A stretch of 44,637 bases of DNA. Source: Pseudomonas morbosilactucae. Its GTDB lineage: Bacteria; Pseudomonadota; Gammaproteobacteria; Pseudomonadales; Pseudomonadaceae. The notes under the pieces were generated by a model that had not been told where the DNA came from, did no database searches, and was given only the letters and a program-made list of their open reading frames with translations. Both the position numbers and the translations under genes were made by a program. The stretch spans positions 1-44,637 of the forward strand of contig NZ_JALQCW010000018.1 of NCBI RefSeq assembly GCF_023241715.1. Direction: 5' to 3'. Shown in pieces: positions 16,071-24,737 of this stretch. Every line of letters begins with the position of its first letter. Position 1 is the first letter of the stretch.

Positions 16071-16856
16071 ATGAAACAGACGTGCACCAGCCTGATGCTT
16101 GCAGGATCCTTGCTGGCCGGGGGGCAGGCCATGGCCGGCGACCTGCTGCAATGGCAGAACAACAGCCTGACTTATCTGTATGGCAAGAACTTCGAGGTCA
16201 ATCCACAAATCCAGCAGACCGTGACCTTCGAACACGCCGACGGCTGGAAATACGGGGACAACTTCTTCTTCCTGGACCGCATCTTCTACAACGGCAAGGA
16301 AGACGGTAATGCCGGCCCGAGTACTTACTATGGCGAGTTCAGCCCACGCCTGTCGTTCGGCAAGATCTTCGACCAGAAGTTGGCGTTCGGCCCCATCAAG
16401 GACGTGTTGCTGGCAATGACCTATGAGTTCGGCGAAGGCGACAACGAGTCGTACCTGATCGGCCCGGGCTTCGACCTCGCCATCCCCGGCTTCGACTACT
16501 TCCAACTGAACTTCTACAACCGTCAGACCGAAGGCAGCCGTGCCGGCGACAACGTCTGGCAGATCACCCCGGTCTGGGCCTACACCATTCCCGTGGGCAA
16601 GTCGGACATCCTGATCGACGGTTTCATGGACTGGGTCGTCGATAACGACAAAAACAGCAAAGGCACTTACCACGCCAACCTGCACTTCAACCCGCAGATC
16701 AAGTACGACCTGGGCAAAGCCCTGAGCTGGGGTGAAAAGCAGTTGTACGTCGGTATCGAGTACGACTACTGGAAGAACAAGTACGGCATCAAAGACTCTG
16801 GCGCGTTTGAAACCAACCAGGACACCGCCAGCCTGTTGGTCAAGTTCCACTTCTGA
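16071..16856 (+). CDS. Tsx-like outer membrane channel (nucleoside-specific channel family)
   Basis: A 261-residue outer-membrane beta-barrel of the Tsx/OmpK family, which passes nucleosides and related small molecules. MKQTCTSLMLAGSLLAGGQAMAG is a signal peptide cleaved after AMA. Alternating aromatic strands follow (FEHADGWKYGDNFFFLDRIFYN, then YYGEFSPRLSFGKIF), and the protein ends in KFHF, an outer-membrane insertion signal with terminal Phe. The ATG at 16071 has GGGAG upstream. The location after two purine permeases suggests it admits purines or nucleosides through the outer membrane. This is inference from context plus family. Confidence 0.88.
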   Translation: MKQTCTSLMLAGSLLAGGQAMAGDLLQWQNNSLTYLYGKNFEVNPQIQQTVTFEHADGWKYGDNFFFLDRIFYNGKEDGNAGPSTYYGEFSPRLSFGKIFDQKLAFGPIKDVLLAMTYEFGEGDNESYLIGPGFDLAIPGFDYFQLNFYNRQTEGSRAGDNVWQITPVWAYTIPVGKSDILIDGFMDWVVDNDKNSKGTYHANLHFNPQIKYDLGKALSWGEKQLYVGIEYDYWKNKYGIKDSGAFETNQDTASLLVKFHF

Positions 16857-16888
16857 CGTTCGCTGTCGCTGACAAGCCCGCTGCCGCA

Positions 16889-16910
16889 CCCAGGCACCTC
16901 AATGCCTGGG
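16889..16910 (+). other. stem-loop downstream of the Tsx-like gene
   Basis: CCCAGGCA, loop CCTCAA and TGCCTGGG form a perfect 8-bp stem 32 bp after the stop. There is no T-run, so it may stabilise the mRNA 3' end or be a weak terminator. A REP-like CAGCCGGCTTGCCGGCC follows at about 16914-16930. Confidence 0.5.
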
Positions 16911-17071
16911 CAGCAGCCGGCTTGCCGGCCACAGGGTGGCTGACCGGGCAAAAACAGGCTCCACCTCAAAACATCTAAATAGTCGATAAAAATACAGAAG
17001 AATTCGCAACCTTTGATCGATCGGACTGGCATAGCATGTCGACCATTCCCACCTGATCAGGAGTTGTACCC

Positions 17072-17926
17072 ATGACTCAATTACGCAACGTTATCAGCGT
17101 CCATAGCGGCCAGCCCTCCTCGGACGGCGCCGGGGTCAAGCTGACCCGGGTCTTCGGTGGCCAAGGCGTAGAGCGTTTCGACCCCTTCCTGATGCTCGAT
17201 GAATTTGGCTCACAGAACCCCGACGACTACATCGCCGGCTTCCCGCCTCACCCCCATCGCGGTTTTGAAACCGTCACCTACATGCTCGAAGGTCGCATGC
17301 GTCATGAGGACCACCTGGGCAATGTCGGGCTGCTGGAAGGCGGAGGCGTGCAGTGGATGACCGCGGCCAAAGGCATCATCCACAGCGAGATGCCAGAGCA
17401 GGAAGAAGGCGTGATGCGCGGCTTTCAGTTGTGGCTCAACTTGCCGGGCAAACACAAGCTCGACCCGGCCAGCTACCAAGACATTCAACCCAAGGACATT
17501 CCGCGCCTGACCACGGCTGCCGGGGTCGAGGTGGTGGTGATCGCCGGCACCTTCGATGATGGCCAGGTCCGGCAACCAGGCGCCGTGCAGCGTCCGGACA
17601 CTGAGCCCTGCTACTTCGACCTGCACCTGGGTGCCGGCAGTCAGGTCGCCCCGCGCTTGCCCGAGGGGCATCGGGCGCTGCTCTATGTCTACGAAGGCGC
17701 CCTGGAACTGCCGGGCCACCCTCAGAGCGTGACCAGCAGCAAGCTGGTGCGCCTGTCCGATCACGGCGACCTGCAACTGGCCAGCCAGTCCGGGGCCAAG
17801 GTGCTGCTGATTGCCGGCAAGCCGCTGGGTGAACCCATCGTCCAGTACGGGCCCTTTGTCATGAACACCCGGGAAGAGATCGAACAGGCCCTGAGGGACT
17901 TTCGTGACGACAAGCTGACCGCTTAA
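17072..17926 (+). CDS. pirin family protein
   Basis: A 284-residue bicupin. The N-terminal pirin domain shows FDPFLMLDEFG, FPPHPHRGFETVTYMLEG (two metal-binding His), HEDHLGN, and GGGVQWMTAAKGIIHSEMPE (the third His and the Glu). The C-terminal cupin is in the second half (PIVQYGPFVMNTREEIEQA at the end). Bacterial pirins bind iron and some have quercetinase activity, but the physiological role is usually unknown. The ATG at 17072 follows CAGGAG. Its TAA stop overlaps the stop of the convergent patatin gene (TTAA), so there is no room for a terminator between them. Confidence 0.9.
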   Translation: MTQLRNVISVHSGQPSSDGAGVKLTRVFGGQGVERFDPFLMLDEFGSQNPDDYIAGFPPHPHRGFETVTYMLEGRMRHEDHLGNVGLLEGGGVQWMTAAKGIIHSEMPEQEEGVMRGFQLWLNLPGKHKLDPASYQDIQPKDIPRLTTAAGVEVVVIAGTFDDGQVRQPGAVQRPDTEPCYFDLHLGAGSQVAPRLPEGHRALLYVYEGALELPGHPQSVTSSKLVRLSDHGDLQLASQSGAKVLLIAGKPLGEPIVQYGPFVMNTREEIEQALRDFRDDKLTA

Positions 17927-19080
17927 ACCGACAGCCCCAGGAAGCGCGACAACTCTTCACGCTTGGCCAAGGCATCGCGGCGCCCCAGTTCGATCAGCTC
18001 ACTGCAGTAGCTGGCCTCGAACAGCAGGTAACTCAGGACACCGGCGCCGCTGGTCTTGGTAGCCCCTGGCCCGCGCAGGAACAAACGCAAGGCCTTGGGC
18101 AACTCTTGCCGATGCCGCGCAGCAATTTCATCGATCGGCTGGCTGGGAGCGATCACCAGCACATCCACCGGTGCCACCCCAAGGCTGCGCACGGGCACTT
18201 GCCGTGGCATCAGGTGGCTGAACTGGTTGAGCCGCTCCAGCAGCTCGATGTCACTTTCCAGGCTGTCGATGAAGGTGCTGTTGAGCATGTGCCCACCGAT
18301 CTGCGCCAGGGTCGGCTGCTGCCCGGTGTACGTGCGCTGCGCTGCGCTGTCCGGGTCGACGCCCCGGGGGTTGCCGCTGACGCCCACCACCAGCACCCGG
18401 CTGGCCCCCAGGTGCAGCGCCGGGCTGATCGGTGCCGATTGCCGCACCGCGCCGTCGCCAAAGTACTCCTGTTCGATCTTGACCGGGGCGAACAGCAACG
18501 GAATTGCCGAGCTGGCCAGTAAGTGCTCCACGCTGATCTGGGTAGGGATCCCGATGCGCCGATGACGCAGCCAGGGTTCGATGACCCTGCCGCCCTGATA
18601 AAAAGTCACCGCCTGTCCGGATTCATAACCGAAGGCCGTCACCGCCACCGCATGCAATTGCCCCTGGGCGATGGCGTCATCGATCCCGGACAGTTGCAGC
18701 TTGTCGTTGAGCAGGTCTTTGAGGGGCGAGCTGTTGATCAGTGCCACAGGTACTTGGGCACCGAGCCCGAGCAGGCTGTGGCCGACAAAGCGGCTGGCCT
18801 GGCGAATCACCCCCGGCCAGTCACTGCGCATCACCTGATGGCTGCGAAAGCTCTGCCAAAAGGCCGTGAGGCGCAGGATCGCCGTCTTGAAATCCGTGGC
18901 ACCGCTGGCCAGGCTCACCGCATTGATCGCCCCGGCCGAGGTGCCGACAATCACCGGAAACGGGTTGTCGGCGCCCGGCGGCAGCAACTCGGCAATGGCC
19001 GCCAGCACCCCCACTTGATAGGCCGCTCGTGCCCCGCCACCGGAAAGAATCAGGCCTGTAACCGGTTCAGCAGGGCTCAT
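17923..19080 (-). CDS. patatin-like phospholipase/hydrolase
   Basis: A 385-residue putative serine acyl hydrolase with the patatin Ser-Asp dyad. GGGARAAYQVGVL near residues 14-26 forms the oxyanion hole, GTSAG at 46-50 holds the nucleophile Ser48, and YFGDGAVRQ carries the catalytic Asp. No signal peptide is evident, so it is probably cytoplasmic. I chose the ATG at 19080 because GGAG lies 7 bases upstream and the patatin domain begins there; the open frame to 19281 overlaps the neighbouring gene. Substrate is unknown; phospholipids or storage lipids are typical. Confidence 0.88.
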   Translation of the reverse strand: MSPAEPVTGLILSGGGARAAYQVGVLAAIAELLPPGADNPFPVIVGTSAGAINAVSLASGATDFKTAILRLTAFWQSFRSHQVMRSDWPGVIRQASRFVGHSLLGLGAQVPVALINSSPLKDLLNDKLQLSGIDDAIAQGQLHAVAVTAFGYESGQAVTFYQGGRVIEPWLRHRRIGIPTQISVEHLLASSAIPLLFAPVKIEQEYFGDGAVRQSAPISPALHLGASRVLVVGVSGNPRGVDPDSAAQRTYTGQQPTLAQIGGHMLNSTFIDSLESDIELLERLNQFSHLMPRQVPVRSLGVAPVDVLVIAPSQPIDEIAARHRQELPKALRLFLRGPGATKTSGAGVLSYLLFEASYCSELIELGRRDALAKREELSRFLGLSV

Positions 19081-19123
19081 CGCAACACTCCATGGCGCTC
19101 GGGGGCCTTTTATCGTTATGGGG

Positions 19124-20056
19124 TCAACCGCGTTTGGGATACAGCTTCGGCTCGCCAGGTGGCCGGCTCTTGAAGCGTCGATGGGCCCACAGGTATTGCT
19201 CGGGGCATTCGCGCAAGGCGCTTTCGATCCACTGGTTAATGCGCAGGCAGTCGGCTTCCTCGGTCTCCCCGGGGAAATCACTCAGGGGCGCATGGATCAC
19301 CAGTCGATAACCGCTGCCATCAGCCAGGCGCTCCTGAGTGAACGGCACCACCAGGGCCTTGCCCAGGCGAGCGAACTTGCTGGTGGCGGTGACGGTGGCC
19401 GCCTGGATGCCGAACAGCGGCACGAAAATGCTTTGCTTGGCGCCGTAGTCCTGGTCCGGCGCATACCAGATGGCCCGCCCGGCACGCAGCAGCTTGAGCA
19501 TGCCGCGCACATCCTCGCGCTCCACCGCCAGGGAATCCAGGTTGTGGCGCTCACGACCGCGGCGCTGGATAAAGTCGAACAACGGGTTTTTGTGCTCGCG
19601 GTACATACCGTCAATGGTGTGCTGCTGACCGAGCAGGGCCGCGCCGATTTCCAGGGTGGTGAAATGCAGGGCCATGAGAATCACGCCCTTGCCTTCACGT
19701 TGGGCCGCCTGCAGGTGCTCCAGCCCTTCGATATGGGCCAGGCGCGCCAGGCGCGGCTTGGACCACCACCAGCTCATGGCCATTTCAAAGAAGGCAATGC
19801 CGGTGGAGGCGAAGTTGTCCTTGAGCAGGCGTCGACGCTCGGCGGCCGACTTCTCGGGAAAACACAGTTCAAGATTGCGCTTGGCAATCCGCCGCCGTTC
19901 GCCGGCGACCCGATACATCAACGCGCCCAAACCACGACCGATGACCAGCAACAGCGGATAAGGCAGTTGGACGACCAACCACAAGAGGCCAAGCCCCAGC
20001 CACAATGGCCAAAAACGCGGCGATAAAAATGCAGCTCGAAAACGCGGGCGATCCAT
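19124..20056 (-). CDS. htrB: lipid A biosynthesis lauroyl-type acyltransferase (HtrB/LpxL family)
   Basis: A 310-residue inner-membrane acyltransferase that adds a secondary acyl chain to lipid A. An N-terminal membrane anchor (FWPLWLGLGLLWLVVQLPYPLLLVIG) is followed by the catalytic HX4E motif in ALHFTTLE, then MYREHKNPLFD, the YAPDQDYG motif and FVPLFG. The start is the ATG at 20056 (MDRPRFRAAFLSPRF); an in-frame ATG 11 codons upstream exists but lacks support. It is divergent from minC, the arrangement I recall for Pseudomonas. P. aeruginosa has two such paralogs, so the chain-position specificity cannot be assigned from this copy. Confidence 0.88.
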   Translation of the reverse strand: MDRPRFRAAFLSPRFWPLWLGLGLLWLVVQLPYPLLLVIGRGLGALMYRVAGERRRIAKRNLELCFPEKSAAERRRLLKDNFASTGIAFFEMAMSWWWSKPRLARLAHIEGLEHLQAAQREGKGVILMALHFTTLEIGAALLGQQHTIDGMYREHKNPLFDFIQRRGRERHNLDSLAVEREDVRGMLKLLRAGRAIWYAPDQDYGAKQSIFVPLFGIQAATVTATSKFARLGKALVVPFTQERLADGSGYRLVIHAPLSDFPGETEEADCLRINQWIESALRECPEQYLWAHRRFKSRPPGEPKLYPKRG

Positions 20057-20177
20057 TACAGATTCCGGACAGACAACAAGGTCGCGCATTCTACATCGGT
20101 TCGACCCGGGTTGCGGCTCGCGGGCGTTCTCGTTATAAGTCTCGGCACTTTTAGTGACAAGCCGCTTTATGCCGACC

Positions 20178-20915
20178 ATGAGCCAAACCGAATCGCTAGA
20201 CCAAGATCCTGTGTTCCAGTTAAAGGGCAGCATGCTCGCCATCACGGTGCTGGAACTGGCCCGCAATGACCTCGAAGGCCTGGATCGCCAGTTGGCCGCG
20301 AAGGTCGCGCAAGCGCCGAATTTCTTCAGCAACGCGCCCCTGGTATTGGCCCTGGACAAGCTCCCAGCCAGCGAAGGCGCGGTGGACCTGCCCGGGCTGA
20401 TGCGCGTGTGCCGCCAGCATGGCCTGCGCACCCTGGCCATCCGCGCCAACCGTATCGAAGACATTGCCGCGGCCATCGCCGTGGACCTGCCGGTGTTGCC
20501 ACCGTCCGGCGCCCGGGAGCGGCCTCTGGATCCCCAGGAAGGCGAAGTCCGGAAAAAACCGGAAAAACCGGCCGAACCGACGGTCAAGCCGACCCGTATC
20601 ATCACTTCGCCAGTGCGTGGCGGGCAGCAGATCTATGCTCAAGGCGGCGACCTGGTGGTGATCTCCTCGGTGAGCCCCGGCGCGGAACTTCTCGCCGATG
20701 GCAACATCCATGTATACGGCCCCATGCGCGGTCGCGCGCTGGCCGGCGTCAAGGGCGACACCAAGGCACGGATTTTCTGTCAGCAATTGAGCGCTGAATT
20801 GGTCTCCATCGCCGGCCAATACAAGGTGTCCGAAGACCTGCGTCGAGATCCATTGTGGGGCTCCGGGGTCCAGGTCAGCCTGTCGGGCGATGTGTTGAAC
20901 ATCACTCGTCTTTAA
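20178..20915 (+). CDS. minC: septum site-determining protein MinC
   Basis: A 245-residue inhibitor of FtsZ polymerisation. The N-terminal domain ([27 protein letters not shown] to about residue 110) contacts FtsZ. A Pro/Lys/Glu-rich linker follows, and the C-terminal beta-helix ([47 protein letters not shown]) dimerises and binds MinD. The start at 20178 ([11 protein letters not shown]) matches the family; an ATG at 20169 in the same frame is possible. Neither has a strong ribosome-binding site. It precedes minD by 199 bp, a gap with no visible gene. Confidence 0.93.
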   Translation: MSQTESLDQDPVFQLKGSMLAITVLELARNDLEGLDRQLAAKVAQAPNFFSNAPLVLALDKLPASEGAVDLPGLMRVCRQHGLRTLAIRANRIEDIAAAIAVDLPVLPPSGARERPLDPQEGEVRKKPEKPAEPTVKPTRIITSPVRGGQQIYAQGGDLVVISSVSPGAELLADGNIHVYGPMRGRALAGVKGDTKARIFCQQLSAELVSIAGQYKVSEDLRRDPLWGSGVQVSLSGDVLNITRL

Positions 20916-21114
20916 CGGATACTGCCGCATTTTCCAAGCATCTCTAAAACGTAGCGAAAACGGCTCAAACGAAGTAGGAAGTTGCCAGCACGTCGTGTTT
21001 ACCAGGGGTAAATGGCGCCGCTGATCAAGCTCCAGCCAAGGCTGTCCGACTGCAGTAGTTTCAAGAGATGTTTTTCAGGGGCTAAAAGTCCTTTTTCTTT
21101 AGGGGTGAAACACC

Positions 21115-21927
21115 TTGGCCAAGATTCTCGTGGTTACATCCGGCAAGGGTGGTGTGGGTAAGACCACCACCAGCGCCGCTATCGGTACCGGCCTCGCTCT
21201 GCGCGGCCACAAAACAGTCATCGTCGACTTCGACGTCGGCCTGCGTAACCTCGACCTGATCATGGGCTGCGAACGCCGCGTGGTTTACGACTTCGTCAAC
21301 GTCGTCAACGGCGAAGCCAACCTGCAACAAGCCCTGATCAAAGACAAGCGCCTGGAAAACCTCTACGTACTGGCCGCCAGTCAGACCCGCGATAAAGACG
21401 CGCTGACCGTCGAAGGCGTGGAAAAAGTCCTGATGGAGCTCAAGGAACAATTTGAGTTCGTGGTCTGCGATTCCCCGGCAGGCATCGAAAAAGGCGCTCA
21501 CCTGGCCATGTACTTCGCTGATGAAGCGATCGTCGTGACCAACCCGGAAGTCTCCTCGGTCCGCGACTCCGACCGTATGCTCGGCCTGCTGGCCAGCAAA
21601 TCCCGGCGCGCGGAAAACGGCGAAGACCCGATCAAGGAACATTTGCTGCTGACCCGCTACAACCCGGAGCGCGTCAACAACGGCGAAATGCTCGGCGTCG
21701 AAGACGTCAAGGAAATTCTCGCCGTCACCCTGCTGGGTGTGATCCCAGAATCCCAAGCGGTGCTCAAGGCCTCCAACCAGGGCGTGCCGGTAATCCTCGA
21801 CGACCAAAGCGACGCCGGCCAGGCGTACAGCGATGCCGTCGATCGTTTGCTGGGCAAAACCGTGGAACACCGGTTCCTTGATGTCGAGAAGAAGGGATTC
21901 TTCGAGCGCCTGTTTGGAGGTAGATAA
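21115..21927 (+). CDS. minD: septum site-determining ATPase MinD
   Basis: A 270-residue ParA/MinD-family ATPase that oscillates on the membrane and recruits MinC. The deviant Walker [10 protein letters not shown] is at residues 11-19, with [14 protein letters not shown] and [11 protein letters not shown] following. The C-terminal FFERLFGG is the amphipathic membrane-targeting helix. The start codon is TTG at 21115, supported by AGGGGTG 6-7 bases upstream and by the conserved [18 protein letters not shown]. Its TAA overlaps the minE ATG by one base (TAATG), ensuring coupled synthesis. Confidence 0.96.
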   Translation: MAKILVVTSGKGGVGKTTTSAAIGTGLALRGHKTVIVDFDVGLRNLDLIMGCERRVVYDFVNVVNGEANLQQALIKDKRLENLYVLAASQTRDKDALTVEGVEKVLMELKEQFEFVVCDSPAGIEKGAHLAMYFADEAIVVTNPEVSSVRDSDRMLGLLASKSRRAENGEDPIKEHLLLTRYNPERVNNGEMLGVEDVKEILAVTLLGVIPESQAVLKASNQGVPVILDDQSDAGQAYSDAVDRLLGKTVEHRFLDVEKKGFFERLFGGR

Positions 21928-22181
21928 TGAATCTTTTTGACTTCTTTCGTGCCAATAAAAAGGTAAGTACCGCGTCGGTGGCGAAAGAGCGTCTACAGAT
22001 CATCGTGGCGCATGAACGCGGCCAGCGCAGTACCCCAGATTACTTGCCCGCCTTGCAGAAGGAACTGGTGGAAGTGATCCGCAAGTACGTCAATATCGGG
22101 TCCGATGATGTGCATGTCGCCCTGGAAAACCAGGGTAGCTGCTCGATTCTGGAACTCAATATCACCCTGCCAGATCGCTGA
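21927..22181 (+). CDS. minE: cell division topological specificity factor MinE
   Basis: An 84-residue protein that stimulates MinD ATPase and confines the MinCD inhibitor to the cell poles. [12 protein letters not shown] is the membrane-binding N-terminus, [15 protein letters not shown] is the anti-MinCD helix, and the C-terminal half is the topological specificity domain ([11 protein letters not shown]). Length and sequence are typical. It overlaps minD by one base and is the last min gene. Confidence 0.96.
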   Translation: MNLFDFFRANKKVSTASVAKERLQIIVAHERGQRSTPDYLPALQKELVEVIRKYVNIGSDDVHVALENQGSCSILELNITLPDR

Positions 22182-22271
22182 TCGATCCGGCTGGAGCCAC
22201 GGCGGCTCGGGGACTTGGTGCAATGCATCGGGTTCCTGAGCCGCCGTTGGCGTTTGTTACGAGACTGTTTT

Positions 22272-22907
22272 ATGCCGCTGTCGAATATTCACATCATTCA
22301 CCAGGATGCCGCCGTGCTGGTGGTGAACAAGCCCACCCTGCTGCTTTCCGTGCCAGGGCGTGCCGATGACAACAAAGACTGCCTGATCACCCGCCTGCAG
22401 GAAAACGGTTACCCGGAAGCCCGCATCGTCCACCGTCTGGATTGGGAAACCTCGGGCATCATCCTCCTGGCCCGCGACCCCGATACCCACCGCGAGCTGT
22501 CGCGGCAGTTTCATGACCGGGAAACCGAAAAAGCCTACACCGCACTCTGCTGGGGCCAACCCGAACTGGACAGCGGCAGCATCGACCTGCCCCTGCGCTA
22601 CGACCCGCCGACCAAACCCCGGCACGTGGTGGACCATGAGTTCGGCAAGCACGCCCTGACGTTCTGGCGTGTGCTGGAGCGTTGCGGTGACTGGTGCCGC
22701 GTAGAGTTGACCCCGATCACCGGCCGCTCCCACCAGTTGCGGGTGCATATGCTGTCCATCGGTCATCCGCTGCTGGGTGACGGCCTCTACGCCCACCCAC
22801 AAGCCCTGGCCGCCTGGCCGCGCCTGTGCCTGCACGCCAGCATGCTCAGCTTCACCCATCCGCAAAGCGGCGAGCGCCTGCGCTTCGAGTGCCCCGCGCC
22901 CTTCTGA
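22272..22907 (+). CDS. rluA: RluA-family pseudouridine synthase
   Basis: A 211-residue RNA pseudouridine synthase. The catalytic Asp is in RIVHRLDWETSGIILLA, preceded by VVNKPTLLLSVPGR. The RluA family motif GRSHQLRVHMLSIGHPLLGD is in the C-terminal third. It is the length of E. coli RluA, which modifies U746 of 23S rRNA and U32 of several tRNAs, and lacks the S4 domain of RluC and RluD, so RluA function is the best guess. The ATG at 22272 is preferred; the frame extends to 22215 without homology. It follows minE by 90 bp. Confidence 0.9.
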   Translation: MPLSNIHIIHQDAAVLVVNKPTLLLSVPGRADDNKDCLITRLQENGYPEARIVHRLDWETSGIILLARDPDTHRELSRQFHDRETEKAYTALCWGQPELDSGSIDLPLRYDPPTKPRHVVDHEFGKHALTFWRVLERCGDWCRVELTPITGRSHQLRVHMLSIGHPLLGDGLYAHPQALAAWPRLCLHASMLSFTHPQSGERLRFECPAPF

Positions 22908-22916
22908 GACAACCTT

Positions 22917-22999
22917 TGCAGGAGCCGGCGTGCCGGCGATAGCGGCTCGAAGGCCCGACCCAGGTCGACGACCGCTTCGCCAGCAAGCCGGCTCCTACA
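22917..22999. repeat. REP pair between rluA and apeB
   Basis: GCAGGAGCCGGCGTGCCGGCGA on the left and the inverted TCGCCAGCAAGCCGGC plus TCCTAC on the right flank about 40 bases. This is the standard two-REP inverted unit of fluorescent pseudomonads and begins 10 bp after the rluA stop. Confidence 0.8.
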
Positions 23000-23047
23000 G
23001 GGCTCGCCTATACGTTAAACTCGCGCCACTGCTGTCTGGAGCTATTT

Positions 23048-24337
23048 ATGCGCGAAGAGTTGAACCAAGGCCTGATCGACTTTCTCAAGGCCTCCCCTAC
23101 CCCTTTCCATGCCACCGCCAGCCTGGTTCAACGCCTGGAAGCGGCCGGTTATCAACGCCTGGACGAACGCGAAACCTGGACCACCGAAGCCAACGGTCGC
23201 TACTACGTCACCCGTAATGATTCTTCGATCGTAGCCTTCAAGCTGGGCCGACACTCGCCGCTGTCAGGCGGTATCCGCCTGGTCGGCGCCCACACCGACA
23301 GCCCCTGCCTGCGGGTCAAGCCGCAACCGGAACTGCAACGCCAGGGCTTCTGGCAACTGGGCGTGGAAGTCTATGGCGGGGCTCTGCTGGCGCCGTGGTT
23401 CGACCGTGACCTGTCCTTGGCCGGCCGCGTAACCTTCCGTCGCGACGGCAAGGTGGAAAGTCAGTTGATCGACTTCAAGGCGCCCATCGCGATCATTCCC
23501 AACCTGGCCATCCACCTCAACCGTGAAGCCAACCAGGGCTGGGCGATCAATGCCCAAACCGAACTGCCACCGATCCTCGCCCAATTCGCCGGCGACGAGC
23601 GCGTGGACTTCCGCGCTGTGCTCACCGACCAATTGGCCCGCGAACACGGCCTCAACGCCGATGTGGTGCTGGACTACGAGCTGAGTTTCTACGACACCCA
23701 GAGCGCGGCGGTGATCGGCCTGCACGGCGACTTTATCGCCGGTGCGCGCCTGGACAACTTGCTGTCCTGCTACGCCGGCCTGCAAGCCCTGCTCAATGCC
23801 GACACCGAAGAAACCTGCGTACTGGTGTGCAACGACCACGAAGAAGTGGGCTCCTGCTCCGCCTGTGGCGCCGACGGCCCGATGCTCGAACAAACCTTGC
23901 GCCGCCTGCTGCCCGAAGGCGACGAGTTCGTGCGCACCATCCAGAAGTCCCTGCTGGTTTCGGCGGACAACGCCCACGGCGTGCACCCCAACTACGCCGA
24001 CAAGCACGACGCCAACCACGGTCCGAAGCTCAATGCCGGCCCGGTGATCAAGGTCAATAGCAACCAGCGCTACGCCACCAACAGCGAAACAGCTGGCTTC
24101 TTCCGCCACCTGTGCATGGCCGAAGAAGTGCCGGTGCAAAGTTTCGTGGTGCGCAGCGACATGGGTTGCGGCTCGACCATCGGCCCAATCACCGCCAGCC
24201 ACCTGGGCGTGCGCACCGTGGACATCGGCCTGCCGACCTTCGCCATGCACTCGATCCGCGAGCTGTGCGGCAGCCACGACCTGGCACACCTGGTGAAAGT
24301 CCTGAGCGCCTTCTACGCCAGCCGCGACCTGCCATAG
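23048..24337 (+). CDS. apeB: M18 family aminopeptidase
   Basis: A 429-residue zinc aminopeptidase that removes N-terminal residues, often acidic, from peptides in the cytoplasm. Conserved metal and catalytic motifs of family M18 are [13 protein letters not shown] near residue 78, [26 protein letters not shown] and [11 protein letters not shown] near the C-terminus. Length is typical. The start is the ATG at 23048. Nearest neighbours are rluA and a 58-residue membrane protein, a grouping I recall as conserved in Pseudomonas. Confidence 0.93.
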   Translation: MREELNQGLIDFLKASPTPFHATASLVQRLEAAGYQRLDERETWTTEANGRYYVTRNDSSIVAFKLGRHSPLSGGIRLVGAHTDSPCLRVKPQPELQRQGFWQLGVEVYGGALLAPWFDRDLSLAGRVTFRRDGKVESQLIDFKAPIAIIPNLAIHLNREANQGWAINAQTELPPILAQFAGDERVDFRAVLTDQLAREHGLNADVVLDYELSFYDTQSAAVIGLHGDFIAGARLDNLLSCYAGLQALLNADTEETCVLVCNDHEEVGSCSACGADGPMLEQTLRRLLPEGDEFVRTIQKSLLVSADNAHGVHPNYADKHDANHGPKLNAGPVIKVNSNQRYATNSETAGFFRHLCMAEEVPVQSFVVRSDMGCGSTIGPITASHLGVRTVDIGLPTFAMHSIRELCGSHDLAHLVKVLSAFYASRDLP

Positions 24338-24484
24338 CAGCAAGCCCTGGGAAGCGTCCGCAAACGCGGCGCTTCCCAGGGCTGCCCTCGCGCCCGCACC
24401 ACAAAAATCGCCTGATGCATATCAATCGCAGTTCCCACAAAGCGGCCTAGACTCAACAGCATCCCTTCTGACAAGGCTGTCACT

Positions 24485-24661
24485 ATGATCCCGATGTCTG
24501 CGTTCCATGCGATGCTGCTGCCCATCCTCGCGGGGATGATCCTGCTGGCCATCGGCTTCAACTTCCGCGACAAGAATATTGGGGTCTTCGGCATGTGGAT
24601 CGGCATGCTGCTGATCCTCTGCACCGTGATCTACAAGATCCTTGCCAAGCTCGCCGAATAA
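24485..24661 (+). CDS. small hydrophobic protein, 58 residues
   Basis: An ATG at 24485 opens a 58-codon frame ending in TAA at 24661. The product has two hydrophobic segments, about residues 8-25 (AMLLPILAGMILLAIGF) and 34-53 (VFGMWIGMLLILCTVIYKIL), separated by a short polar NFRDKN turn. It ends KILAKLAE, a basic tail. GC-rich third positions in this frame fit the host's codon use. It sits 148 bp after apeB and 77 bp before the mechanosensitive channel gene. I do not recognise a function; a small inner-membrane protein is the plain reading. Confidence 0.65.
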   Translation: MIPMSAFHAMLLPILAGMILLAIGFNFRDKNIGVFGMWIGMLLILCTVIYKILAKLAE

Positions 24662-24737
24662 AACCACACCAGACTCGCATTGGCCTGGGCTGCCTCGTAC
24701 ACTCGGCCGATCCGTTTTCTCCGAGGTTGACCGCCCC

